This document shows, in pieces, positions 10,604 through 21,216 of a DNA stretch of 64,000 nucleotides. The stretch lies in contig NC_050097.1 in the NCBI RefSeq assembly GCF_902167145.1, positions 110,951,982-111,015,981 of the forward strand. The letters run 5' to 3'. The stretch's first letter is position 1, and every line of letters begins with the position of its first letter. The position numbers were made by a program, and so were the translations under genes. The notes under the pieces are model-generated. The model saw only the letters and a program-made list of their open reading frames with translations, did not search any database and was not told where the DNA came from. Source of the stretch: Zea mays. Taxonomy: Eukaryota; Streptophyta; Magnoliopsida; Poales; Poaceae.

Positions 10604-13600
10604 TGTAACACCCCAGGTGTTGCCATGGCTGGAGCACACCTTGGCACTCAAGACTATGATCACATGTGGAAGAACTTAAGGAGCAAAAGTATAAGGGGCT
10701 TTGGAAACTAAGTTTTTACCAAGAGTTGGGAATGACCAAAGGCATTACCCTAATTGTGTGCAACTATCACCTTGGGAGAGGGGGAAAGAACCCTAGGCCT
10801 CTCTTAAACCCTATCTCCCAAAACCATGGATAAGAGGGGAAAGAGAGTGAGCAAATGTGCAAAACATGGGTAATCTTTACCCAAACCCTAAGCAACATTA
10901 TAACCATCAATTAGGGGAGGGAAATATTACAAAAAGGCCCCTAGGGAAACCCCATTTCAAATCTCCAAGTGGAAAGAGAGCTAGAGCTCTCTAATTCCCT
11001 CTAAGTCCCATTTTAGCCCTAAATCAAAGATCAACCGTGTTCACTTTAAAAATGGCGCCAAAACCACTTGGGTTCTATACCAAAAATGTGCAATACCACT
11101 TAGGGCACCCACTGGAAAAAGTTGAGCTCGAGACTCGGACGTTTGACATGCCATGGCATGGCTTTTGTCGTGGTATGCTCAGTATGACACACCTGTTTTG
11201 GCACCCGAAGATCTCCCTCCCTAGGCCGTATCTGCCCCGGCGTCTCACAGTTGAGTGACAGCCCTAGGTGCCAGGAAGAGGTCTGCGCCGGACTTTTGCA
11301 AAGATTCGCACGTTTGCGACCTTTGGCGACATTTGAACACTGGAAGAAACAAACCGCCACGTGTTCGACGCCGTCTGCCGCGCCAGAGCACGCCCGCGCG
11401 CGCGCCCGCGCGCGCGCCCGCGCCGCGCCCAAGCCAAGCCAGTGCCCTGGTCCGCGTCCGCGACTATAAAACGCCCAGGAGCCTTGGCCGTACCCCTCCG
11501 CACGCGCTCAAGCCTCACCGGAGCTTAGTTCGCCGCCGTTTGCCCATACGCGACGTGCCCGCGGCCACCCGAGCCCCTGCCACCGTAGACCGGCCAGCCC
11601 AGCCATTCCCAACCCCGTCCAGCCCTCGGAGAAGACTGTGCACGTCTCCGTGAAGCTCCCCGAGCGAGGAATCGGGCTCTGCTTCACCGGAGAGGCCGGC
11701 CCAAGGTCACCGGACTTCAACCGACCGTCGGCAACCGTGGACCGAGGTACACCGTGCACCTCTCTTCGATTCCTTGCACGGTTAGACTCCTTAGACCTCC
11801 ATGAAGCTCCCTATGCCCTTGGATTGAACTATGCCGCCGTGGATAGGCCGGAGCACACGCCGCCGACGAGCTCGCCCGCCTGCTCACGTGGACCGGGCGA
11901 TTCCAGCCATCCCCGACGACGAGCCGTACCTCGACGTGATCGCCAGACCCTCCTTCGCCGGACCTCCCTCGCCGCCGGTAAGCCGCGCCACCCTTTTCTT
12001 TCCCGCGGCTACTGTTTCAGTTGAGGGAGGGACTGCGGGTGAGAGGGAGAGAAACCCAGGGGGTTAAGTGAAAGGTCAGAGACTCAAGTGAATAGTGCCT
12101 TAAGGGTAGATCTGCGAGGTTTGAATTGTTTTAAACCCAGGGGCCTCGGCGCAAACTGTTTTTCCAGGAAAACTTAATTAAAACCTAATTTAAATTCAAA
12201 CAGAAACTTTAAAAACCCATAACTTCTGTTTGGTTTGTCCAATTTTGGTCAAACCAATTTTGCCAGACTCTAAATCATGTAACCTATTTAGAAAAAATAT
12301 AAAACCCCTTGATGCTGTGGAAAACTTAAAAGTTCTGATTTAATGTTAACTTTGGCCAAAAGCTAAATAATAGTAAGAAAAATAGTTAGGCTATTTGACT
12401 AAGGTTAGGAAAATTTGGAGAAGTTTATATTCACCTACTAACCTGTTTAAAAATGTTAAACCCCTCTGTCCATTACATTAAGTTAGTTTTAACCCCTTAT
12501 TCCAAATATGCTTAAGTTTAAGAAAAATAGGAAAAGTGACACAAATATTGAACCAGAGGGCACCCCTATTTTTGTTAAGATACTTAGTTAATGTAGTTCA
12601 CTAGAAAAATATATCATACCCTGTTTTAGTGTAAAATAATTAAGATCTCTTTTAAATTAATAAAACAAGGATAACTTAGAAAAACTCCACAAAAATAACC
12701 CCAAGGTGAAAACACCCCCACCCTTGGGATAACTATTGTTTTATTAGAAAGAACCTAAGAAAAATATGAAATCTGCTGTTTGACATTTTTCAAATAATAA
12801 GGTAGTAGAAAGTGCCTTTTTGACATTAAACTTGGGAAAATCATAGCTAATTAACCACCCCTTAGTTTCCTATGATTTTTAGCACAAAGACCTATCATTA
12901 CCAGAGGATGCCAACAAAAATAACCTTTAGGGCAGAACCTACCCCTAACTAGGAGGTGTGGTGTAAAGTGCCCCTTTTTGCCTAACTTTTGTTATTTTTG
13001 TTTAAGGCCTAACTTTTATACTTTAAGCCTCAAATTCTTAAAACAAGCTAAAATAGCCAGTGACAACCCACTGTAATTTTTACAGAATTTTTGGAAATTA
13101 TTAAAACCCTGTTGTAGTTCAAACCTACCCTAGAAACCCTAGATGGGAACTAAGGAAAGGAAAAAGAATAATGAGAATTAAGGTTATTCTAAAACCTTTG
13201 TAATCTGTCCACTAAAATGTATCAAGGCAAAATCAATCCACTTTGTCATCCTAAAGGAAAAACCTAAGTCCAAAGAGTAATAAGTCTATCTATGTACCAC
13301 TAGAAGCCCCGCATAACTAAGAAAACCCTAAGTTACTTCTCGACTTCGTTTCTTTTGCATAATGTTATTAAATCGTGCATAATCATGACATACATGTTCA
13401 TTGCATTTCGATAGACTGTAATCTTGCTGACGGAGAGTACATCCTCGTGCCGGAGCAAGGAGCTGCTCAGGAGGTAGCCCCAGATCCAGCACCCGAGCCT
13501 GCACCAGAGGACCTGCCTGCCACTGCTTTGGAAGGCAAGCCCCGGTTTTATGCATAACCATTTATATATGCTATTTTACTTCACTTAATGATTGTAGGGT

Positions 13601-14945
13601 TGATTGTGCACTTAAGTGTAGGAGTTGTTTGAAACCCTAGTTGCATGATCTCAGGAATTCCGTTGAGATGAATACTAGTATGCTAGGTCGAGTAGCTGCT
13701 TTATTAATTAGGATCTCGGTAGAAGTCGAGTGATTTTTCTAGCACTCGTGCGAGGTCAGGACATTGATTGTACCCACTTCCATATCATACTGGTGTTGGT
13801 TGTGGACAACAATCCATGGGGATTGGTTGTCCACGGGATAAAATGTGAATAAGGATTAAGGTGTGGTACCGTGAGTCAAGCGTTTGAACGTACTAAGCAC
13901 ATGCCGAGAAATATGGTAAATCGGTAAGCCTAGTACCTGATTGAACCTGGCAGTGGACATATCCCCTCACGCGACCTGAGACGAGGTCTCCCATTCCGGT
14001 TATGGTGGGTACAAGTGCGGTCACTGCACGACGGCCAGTCGGGGTCAGTGAGGCATTGTACGCCAAGGCGGTGAGCCCTGATCTGCTGACGAGGAATCGA
14101 GGGGGACGGTTGATGTGTGTGGGGACGGAGTGCCCCTACATGTCGTGTGTTTAGGTTTACCTTGCAAGGATAAAAACTCGATTCGAATCGTCTGCTTCTC
14201 GCAGCTAATGAGACTGCTTGATCCATGCTGCTACATTGAGTAACAAGTGGAATGATGCGGAGATGATATAAGATGTTGATTGCTAAAATGTTTGCTACTT
14301 TGTATGAATAGATAGTACACTTTTAGCCTTAAGAGAGTCACACTTAACTTTGACTAAGTTAAAATCTTGATTTAGAAACTCAGCTAGTGCTTTTGGCAAC
14401 CAAACCCCACAGCCAAACAGCTGCATGTCTAGAGGTAGAGGAGTAGACTCCTCACACCGGGTAAGTCTAGCTGAGTATTAGTATACTCAGCCTTGCTTGT
14501 GGCATAATTTTTACAGGTTCTCTAGAAGAGATGGTTGCTGGGATAACTTGGCCGACCACCCTGCCACCGGGTTGGACTGTCGAATGGGACCCTGCCTCGG
14601 CTGAGGAGGAGCATGAGGAGTGATGGGACAGGCTTCCCCATCTCTCTGTTTTATTTACCGTTAGTTTTATTCCGCTGCACTTCGAACAATGATGGATACT
14701 TTTGCAAAAACTCCGACGATGATGATGGTGATGTAATAATTTAACCTTATGACATGTATGGTTTTATGCTTTATTGTATTTGCTCTGTGACTCACCTTCG
14801 AGTGAGATTGTGGTACTTGATCCTGTCAGTGGCCGTGTCGGACTAGATCCGAGGGATTGACGGGTTATTCCTATTTAAGTGTGGTCTAGCCTCTAAGGCG
14901 GGACTTAGGCACTTAAGTTGGAATAATTCGGGCAGTTCCGCCACA
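10604..14945 (+). repeat. 5' LTR of the Tekay-like element
   Basis: It starts TGTAACACCCC and ends TTCCGCCACA, 4342 bp. A TATA box is at 11465-11471, so R-U5 is a leader of about 3.4 kb. A splice-donor-like CCG/GTAAGCC near 11977, acceptor-like CGATAG/ACTG near 13412 and TTTACAG/GTTC near 14516 suggest the leader may be spliced. A 60-codon frame with Pro/Glu/Ala repeats (13378-13557) is kept in both LTRs. A GC run at 11390-11430 is built of a 12-bp unit that differs in copy number from the 3' LTR. Confidence 0.9.
11465..11471 (+). promoter_or_regulatory. LTR TATA box of the Tekay-like element
   Basis: TATAAAA after a GC-rich U3 (CGCGACTATAAAACGCCC). The 3' LTR has the same box at 22066-22072. 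Its position sets the U3 length at roughly 0.9 kb. Confidence 0.65.
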
Positions 14946-14947
14946 GC

Positions 14948-14959
14948 TGGTATCGGAGC
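14948..14959 (+). other. Primer-binding site of the Tekay-like element
   Basis: TGGTATCGGAGC lies two bases after the 5' LTR. It matches the initiator tRNA-Met complement (TGGTATCAGAGC) with one difference. Confidence 0.75.
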
Positions 14960-15372
14960 TCGTACCACCACAGAGGAATCAATAAAATGTAAATACCATC
15001 AATTTTTCTAAATAAAATTTGATAGAAACAAGGTTGGATAGATAGTAGGACGAGCAGGATAGACCTAGGACGTGAAGCCTTAGGTTACTAGAAGGGTAGC
15101 TAGGTGGCTAAGTAACTAGGCCCTACAGGCCACTTTTACAGGATGGGAGTTCCTCCCTATTCCTTTTATCTTGTTGTGAGGTCGTTCAGGACGAGCATGC
15201 ATGCATTCATAATTAAGCAAATGGATAACTGAGTAAAAGACTTAAAAACCAGATAACAACCAACTAGGTCCCTAGTGCCTTGTTACTTAACTAGAGAAAG
15301 GCTAAAATTTGTTTTTCTTTTCCTTGTTCTTTTTATAATTCTTTTCTTTTACTTACGCTTAACCGTACACAG

Positions 15373-16242
15373 ATGACTTCCCACGGATCCTCCGATGAAG
15401 GAAATGCGCTGACCCACACTGACGGGCTTGCACGAGAGGGTTTTCCCCGCATTTTGTGGGAGGTACTTCAGGGGGCTGGATACACGACACCCCCTCAGTA
15501 CGCGGTGCAGCAGTTCGAGAAGCACCGAGTGCCCCGCTGTAGGGTGAGGATGACCTTGGAGCCTCATCCCCTGCAGCCAGGCTGGCGCTCCTTGGACTCG
15601 GAGTCTTTCGGATACCGAGCGGAGGACACGATCGAGGCGATCGCGCTGCACGGATTGACTACTTTCTGCGGATTTCATCCCTTAGAGCTGGCTACCCACC
15701 CCATTGGCTTGTTCCCCGCTGAGAAGGAGGACGACCCAATGTGGAAGGATCGGGTGGAGCATGCTAAGGATATCTGGGCCATCTACCCAGGACAGACTGC
15801 GCACTTGACAGTACGGTGCATGAATGCTCTGTACCGTCTGCAGGTGATGCGCGGTGAGGCCATGTCCCATCTGATGGCACTGCTGGAGGCCACGAAGATC
15901 ACGTTGGATAACCGAGAGGAGCTTGTGGTCGACTTGTCTCAAGAAATGGTAGAGAAAGATTTGCAAGTGGAGCAGCTGTCTGGTGAGATTCATGAGTTGG
16001 AGGAGCTAGTGGGCACCCGGGAGAACACCATTGAGGTCCTAGAGGATCAGCTCCTCAACACTCAGCAGCAGCTGGCAGAAGCAAATGAGCACCTGGACAT
16101 GCACCACCAGGAGATCCAGGACCAGGAGGACAACGAGGACGTCGACATTGAGGGAGGAGATGAGCCTGCCTCCAGTGTGGACACTGCTGGCTCGAGAAGA
16201 CCACCTTCCCCCGAGTCCAGTGTTGCTTCGTTCGCTCACTAG
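15373..16242 (+). CDS. Extra ORF upstream of gag (289 aa, C-terminal coiled coil), function unknown
   Basis: An open frame of 289 codons lies between the PBS and gag in the same sense as gag-pol. It is not gag: there is no zinc knuckle and no retrotransposon gag motif. The N-terminal 150 residues look globular (GFPRILWEVLQGAGYTTPPQ, RVRMTLEPHPLQPGWRSLDS). From about residue 175 there is a strong heptad pattern with Leu/Glu (VEKDLQVEQLSGEIHELEEL), followed by a Gln/His-rich and then an acidic tail. The ATG follows a splice-acceptor-like ACACAG directly, as the gag ATG does. I recall similar ORFs as repeated hypothetical proteins of grasses, which fits a retrotransposon-borne gene. Its role is unknown; a structural or RNA-binding accessory function is possible. 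No stop codon or frameshift interrupts it. Confidence 0.75.
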   Translation: MTSHGSSDEGNALTHTDGLAREGFPRILWEVLQGAGYTTPPQYAVQQFEKHRVPRCRVRMTLEPHPLQPGWRSLDSESFGYRAEDTIEAIALHGLTTFCGFHPLELATHPIGLFPAEKEDDPMWKDRVEHAKDIWAIYPGQTAHLTVRCMNALYRLQVMRGEAMSHLMALLEATKITLDNREELVVDLSQEMVEKDLQVEQLSGEIHELEELVGTRENTIEVLEDQLLNTQQQLAEANEHLDMHHQEIQDQEDNEDVDIEGGDEPASSVDTAGSRRPPSPESSVASFAH

Positions 16243-16547
16243 GTGTCCAGGGTAGGCTTAGAAGTCGGACAGTCGGACTCCTCGCAGCTAGCTTAGCTTT
16301 TGCACCCTTGGGGTACTAGGCTAGATAGAGTTGAGTCATTTTGGAACAGTTTGATGTAATCATGTTAAACTCTCTTGGGGGTTTGTTTGAGGAATGCTAT
16401 TATCAGTTTAATTTGGAAGAAAGAATTTATGCCTCTTAAAGAATCCCTTTTGTTGAAGTTAGATCTTTCATGCTGTTTTTAACTTTTTCCCCGTGTTGAA
16501 ATCTTGAAATTGGAACTGTGGTGTTAAGTAAGTATGTGGTTTTTCAG

Positions 16548-19500
16548 ATGGCTGGGAGGCAGCGTCGTGGCCAGAACGAGCACGTTCCACCACCACCCCC
16601 ACCTCCCACTCTGCAGGAGCTCATGGCTCAGCAGAATGAGATCCTGAGGCAGCTGGCTCAACGTCAGCCACCACCCCAGCATTATGGTGGTGGAGACCAC
16701 CAACGTCACCCCGCGGCGGCCACCTATCAGGAATTCCTCAGCACCCAGCCTCCACTGTTCACAAGGGCGGAAGACCCACTTGACGCAGATGTGTGGCTGC
16801 GAGTGGTGGAGTCCAAATTTCCACTGCTCCATGGAGTTTGCTCAGAGGTCACCAAAGTCAGGTTCGCCACCCAGCAGCTTCGCGGACCTGCAAGGACTTG
16901 GTGGGATCACTTTCTTGCTATGCAGCCAGAGGACCGAGAGGTGGAGTGGAGGGAGTTTAAGGCAGCTTTTAGAGGACACCATATACCAGCCGGGATCATG
17001 GACAGGAAACTCAATGAGTTCTTGGCACTCACTCAGGGCAACAGGACAGTGTTGCAGTATGCCCAGGCCTTTAATGACTTGTGCCAGTATGCGGGATATC
17101 ATGCAGATACAGATGAGAAGAAGAGGGACAGATTCAGAAGGGGGCTCAGCACTAAGCTCCGGGATCGTCTCAACACCGTCAGGGCCAACAGCTACAATGA
17201 GCTGGTCAACATGGCTATCTCCCAAGAGGACTGCATTACAGCTAGGCAGGCAGAGAAGAAAAGGAAGACCCCTGTGGCAGGACCCTCAGCTCAGCCACAG
17301 CGTTTCCGGATTGTGTCCGACACCCAGGGCAGGGGACCCCAACAGCAGCAAGGGCGATGGGTAATCCGACCTCAGCAGCAGCAGCAGCAGCAGGCACCCA
17401 ACCGTAACCAGTTCCCAGCTCAGAGGAATAATCAGCAGCAGCAGTACCGCCAGGCCAATGACAACAGGTGTTTCACTTGTGGCAATACTGGGCATTATGC
17501 CAAGAATTGCCCCAGGAACCAGCAGAGGCAGGGGCAGAATGCTAACCAGAACCAAGGCAAGAGGCAGAAGGTGCAAGTGAGGCAAGGCCGGCTGAACTTC
17601 ACCACCATGGCAGATATTCCAGAGGGAGCACCCGTCATGACTGGTATCTTTACAGTATTAAATTTTCCTGCTATTGTTCTTTTTGATTCCGGTGCTTCGC
17701 ATAGTTTTATCAGTGCAAGGTTTAGTGCCAAATGCCAGTTGCCCTTTCACCACACCAATGGGGGCATTACAATTTCAACCCCAGGAGGCAGGGTTGCCAC
17801 CTATCAAGTTAACAAGAATGTGCCTATAAGGTTTGGTAGTCTGATAATTAAGACCAACCTTCTCATTTTGGGTTTGGAGAGTGTGGATATTATATTGGGA
17901 ACTGACTGGTTAACCAGAAACCAGGCTGTGATGGATATTGCAGCTAGGGCCATTGAGGTGCACTCACCAACCTGTGGTGAGACCACGTTATTTTTGCCTG
18001 ACCAGGGTTGTACCCGATCTTGTGCTTTTGTTATGTTAGAATCCCCGGTGGAAAAGATCCCAGTGGTCTGTGACTATCCAGATGTTTTTCCGGATGAATT
18101 GCCAGGAATGCCACCTGACCGAGATATTGAGTTCGCCATCGAATTACAACCCGGGACTGCTCCTATCTCCAAGAGACCTTATAGGATGCCTCCCGCGGAA
18201 TTGGCAGAACTGAAAAAGCAATTGCAAGAGTTGTTGGACAAGGGGTTTATTCGTCCCAGCACTTCACCATGGGGATGTCCAGCATTATTTGTGAAGAAAA
18301 AGGATGAGAGTTTGAGGATGTGTGTTGACTACCGCCCTCTCAATGCGGTGACCATAAAGAACAAATACCCGTTGCCTCGCATTGATGTTCTGTTTGATCA
18401 GTTGGTTGGAGCCAAGGTATTCTCCAAGATAGACCTTCGCTCAGGATACCATCAGATCAAGATCCGCGCTAGCGATATTCCCAAGACAGCTTTCTCTACC
18501 AGATATGGACTGTATGAGTTTCTGGTGATGTCTTTTGGGCTGACCAATGCCCCGGCTTATTTCATGTACCTGATGAACTCAGTGTTTATGCCAGAACTGG
18601 ATAAGTTCGTGGTCGTCTTCATTGATGATATTCTAGTCTATTCCAAGAATGAAGACGAACATGCTGAGCACCTGCACATTGTGCTTCAACGATTGCGCGA
18701 TCATCATCTTTATGCTAAGTTGTCTAAGTGTGAGTTCTGGCTGAAGGAGATCAAATTCTTGGGTCATACAATTTCTCAGGATGGGGTATCAGTTGATCCT
18801 GAGAAGGTGCAAGAAGTGATGGATTGGAAACCCCCGACCACAGTAAAGCAAATTCGGAGTTTTCTGGGATTGGCAGGGTATTATCGACGATTTATTCCGG
18901 ATTTCTCCAGAATTGCCAAACCAATGACTGAACTGTTAAAGAAGGGAGTCAAATTTGAGTGGAGCCAGAAGTGTGAAGATGCCTTTCATACCTTGAGGCA
19001 GCACTTGACAACAGCCCCAGTGTTAGCTCAACCTGACAACACCAAGCCATTTGAAGTTTATTGTGATGCTTCTGGTACTGGTTTGGGATGTGTCCTGATG
19101 CAAGAGAACAGAGTGATTGCTTATGCTTCCCGGGCACTCAGGCCCCATGAGCAGAACTACCCTACACATGATCTAGAATTGGCAACTGTAGTTCATGCTC
19201 TAAAGATATGGAGACACTACCTGATGGGAGCTCACTGTAACATCTACACTGATCACAAGAGCCTCAAATACATCTTCACTCAGGCAGATCTGAACATGAG
19301 GCAAAGGAGATGGTTAGAGTTGATCAAGGACTATGATCTGGAGGTGCATTACCACCCTGGTAAGGCCAATGTTGTGGCAGATGCCTTAAGCAGAAAGGCC
19401 CAGTGCTATTGCATGAGCATGGATGTGGGAGTTACCACCCTGTGTGATGAGTTGTGCAGATTAAACCTGGAAGTTGTTTCTTCAGGTGACCTAAGCTATA

Positions 19501-20036
19501 TCTCGGTAGAACCCACGTTGCAGGAGCAGATCATAAGGGCTCAGGTTGAGGATAAGGGTGTTCAGGTTATCAAGGATATGATCAAGCAAAAGGCAGAGAA
19601 ATACAAGTGTTTCCGGCAGGACAGCAAGGGAATCCTATGGTTTGGAGATCGATTGGTTGTTCCCAAGGACCCTGAGCTTAGAAAGAAGATACTGGACGAA
19701 GCTCACCTTTCCAAATTCTCCATGCACCCTGGTAGCAACAAGATGTATCATGATCTCAGATCTTTATATTGGTGGACTAGAATGAAAAGGGAAATTGCCA
19801 AGTACATATCCGAGTGTGATACTTGTCAGAGGATAAAGGCTAGTCACTTGAAGGCAGCAGGCCCTCTGCAACCCCTTCCCATACCATCTTGGAAATGGGA
19901 GGACATTTGCATGGACTTTATAGTGGGATTACCCAATACCTCCAGGCACCATGATTCTATTTGGGTTATCGTGGACAGGTTGACCAAGACTGCTCATTTC
20001 TTGCCAGTGCATACCACCCACAGGGCAGAGAAGTAA
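16548..20036 (+). pseudogene. Gag-pol polyprotein of the Tekay-like element (gag, protease, RT, RNase H, N-terminal integrase), ending at a nonsense codon
   Basis: I place the start at ATG 16548 ([10 protein letters not shown]), directly after TTTTTCAG; the frame is open 30 bases further upstream but shows nothing gag-like there. Gag covers roughly residues 1-300, with a proline run near the N terminus and a retrotransposon gag core ([21 protein letters not shown]). A CCHC zinc knuckle has C308, C311, H316 and C321. The aspartic protease DSGAS starts at D380. Reverse transcriptase has the catalytic FIDD with D693 and D694. RNase H has Asp840 in YCDASG. The integrase zinc finger has H1053, H1060, C1090 and C1093, and the first catalytic Asp is 1123. 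The TAA at 20034-20036 (codon 1163) interrupts integrase between the first and second catalytic acids. The same frame stays open afterwards to 20966, so this is a single nonsense change and not a shift. Confidence 0.9.
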
Positions 20037-20966
20037 GCTGAAATTTATATTGATCAGATAGTAAGGTTGCATGGTATTCCCAAGACCATTGTATCTGACA
20101 GAGGAGCACCTTTTGTGGCACGATTTTGGGAGCAATTGCAAGAGTCACTTGGGACCCATGTCATCCGAAGCTCAGCATACCACCCCCAAACAGATGGCCA
20201 AACAGAAAGGGTGAATCAGATTTTGGAAGACATGTTGCGAGCATGTGCACTACATTATGGAAAGGATTGGGACAAGTGTCTGTCTTTGGCAGAATTCTCT
20301 TACAACAATAGCTATCAGTCCAGTTTAAAGATGGCACCTTTTGAGGCATTGTATGGGAGAAGGTGTAGGACCCCACTGAATTGGTCTCAAGCAGGAGAAA
20401 GGGAAATTTTTGGGCCAGACTTAGTACTCGAGGCAGAGGCAAAGGTCAGGGTCATTACCAAGAACTTGGAAGCTGCTCAGGCCAGGCAAAGGAGCTATCA
20501 TGATAAGAGGCGGAAGCCTCTACAGTTTGAGGTGGGAGATCATGTCTATCTGAAGGTATCACCCACCAAGGGTGTTCAGAGATTCGGGATCAAGGGCAAG
20601 TTAGCTCCTCGCTATATTGGACCCTACGAGATCAAGGAAGCTTGTGGACCCGTAGCCTATCAAGTGGAATTGCCACCTCACATGTCGGCAGTTCATAATG
20701 TGTTCCATGTATCTCAGCTGCGGAAATGCGTTCGTCTACCCACTGAAGTACTCCCGGAACCAGACATTGAGATAGAACCAGACTTGTCCTATCAAGAGTA
20801 CCCCGTCAAGGTGTTAGATCAAAAGGAGAGATCAACTCGGGCAAGGTCGGTCAGAATGTATAAGGTTCAGTGGAGTCACCATTCAGCAGAAGAAGCTACA
20901 TGGGAGACTGAGGATTTTCTACGCTCTCGCTTCCCCGACTTTCTACCCAAAGGAGTCGGTATGTAA
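20037..20966 (+). pseudogene. Integrase C-terminal half and chromodomain of the Tekay-like element
   Basis: This continues the gag-pol frame after the stop at 20034. The second catalytic Asp (VSDRGAPF, residue 1184 counting from 16548) and the catalytic Glu (DGQTERVNQ, residue 1220) have the D-35-E spacing of retroviral-type integrases. The GPY/F-like region (KLAPRYIGPYEI) follows. The last 55 residues (PVKVLDQKERSTRARSVRMY, then VQWSHHSAEEATWETEDF) have the pattern of a chromodomain, which in chromoviruses directs integration to particular chromatin. Without the upstream part no complete integrase can be made from this copy, barring readthrough. Confidence 0.88.
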
Positions 20967-21181
20967 CCCCAGAACCCCACCCCCACCTGCCCTTTGAATC
21001 CAATTATGAGAAAAACTTAGATAACAAGGGTAGTCTAAGTTGTGGATTTAACTTAAGAAGGGCTTCCTTCTGAAGTTGCAAAGAGAATGACATTCGAAGA
21101 GCAGTTAACAAGAGAAACTTGAGTATAAAGAAAGAGTAGCACCAACACACCTTCCAGCACCCTCCAAGGGACTCTACCTAA

Positions 21182-21215
21182 AATCTCGGGACGAGATTCC
21201 TTTAAGGGGGGAGGG
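21182..21215 (+). other. Hairpin plus polypurine tract of the Tekay-like element
   Basis: AATCTCG and CGAGATT (21182-21188 and 21192-21198) form a perfect 7-bp stem with a GGA loop. The polypurine tract AAGGGGGGAGGG (21204-21215) follows and ends one base before the 3' LTR. The tract primes plus-strand DNA synthesis. The same hairpin plus tract occurs at 56455-56490. Confidence 0.75.
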
Positions 21216-21216
21216 C

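Noticed and set aside
13378..13557. 60-codon LTR ORF, identical in both LTRs
   Set aside because: Conservation between the two LTRs reflects recent common origin, not selection. It could be a leader exon but cannot be called a gene from this window.
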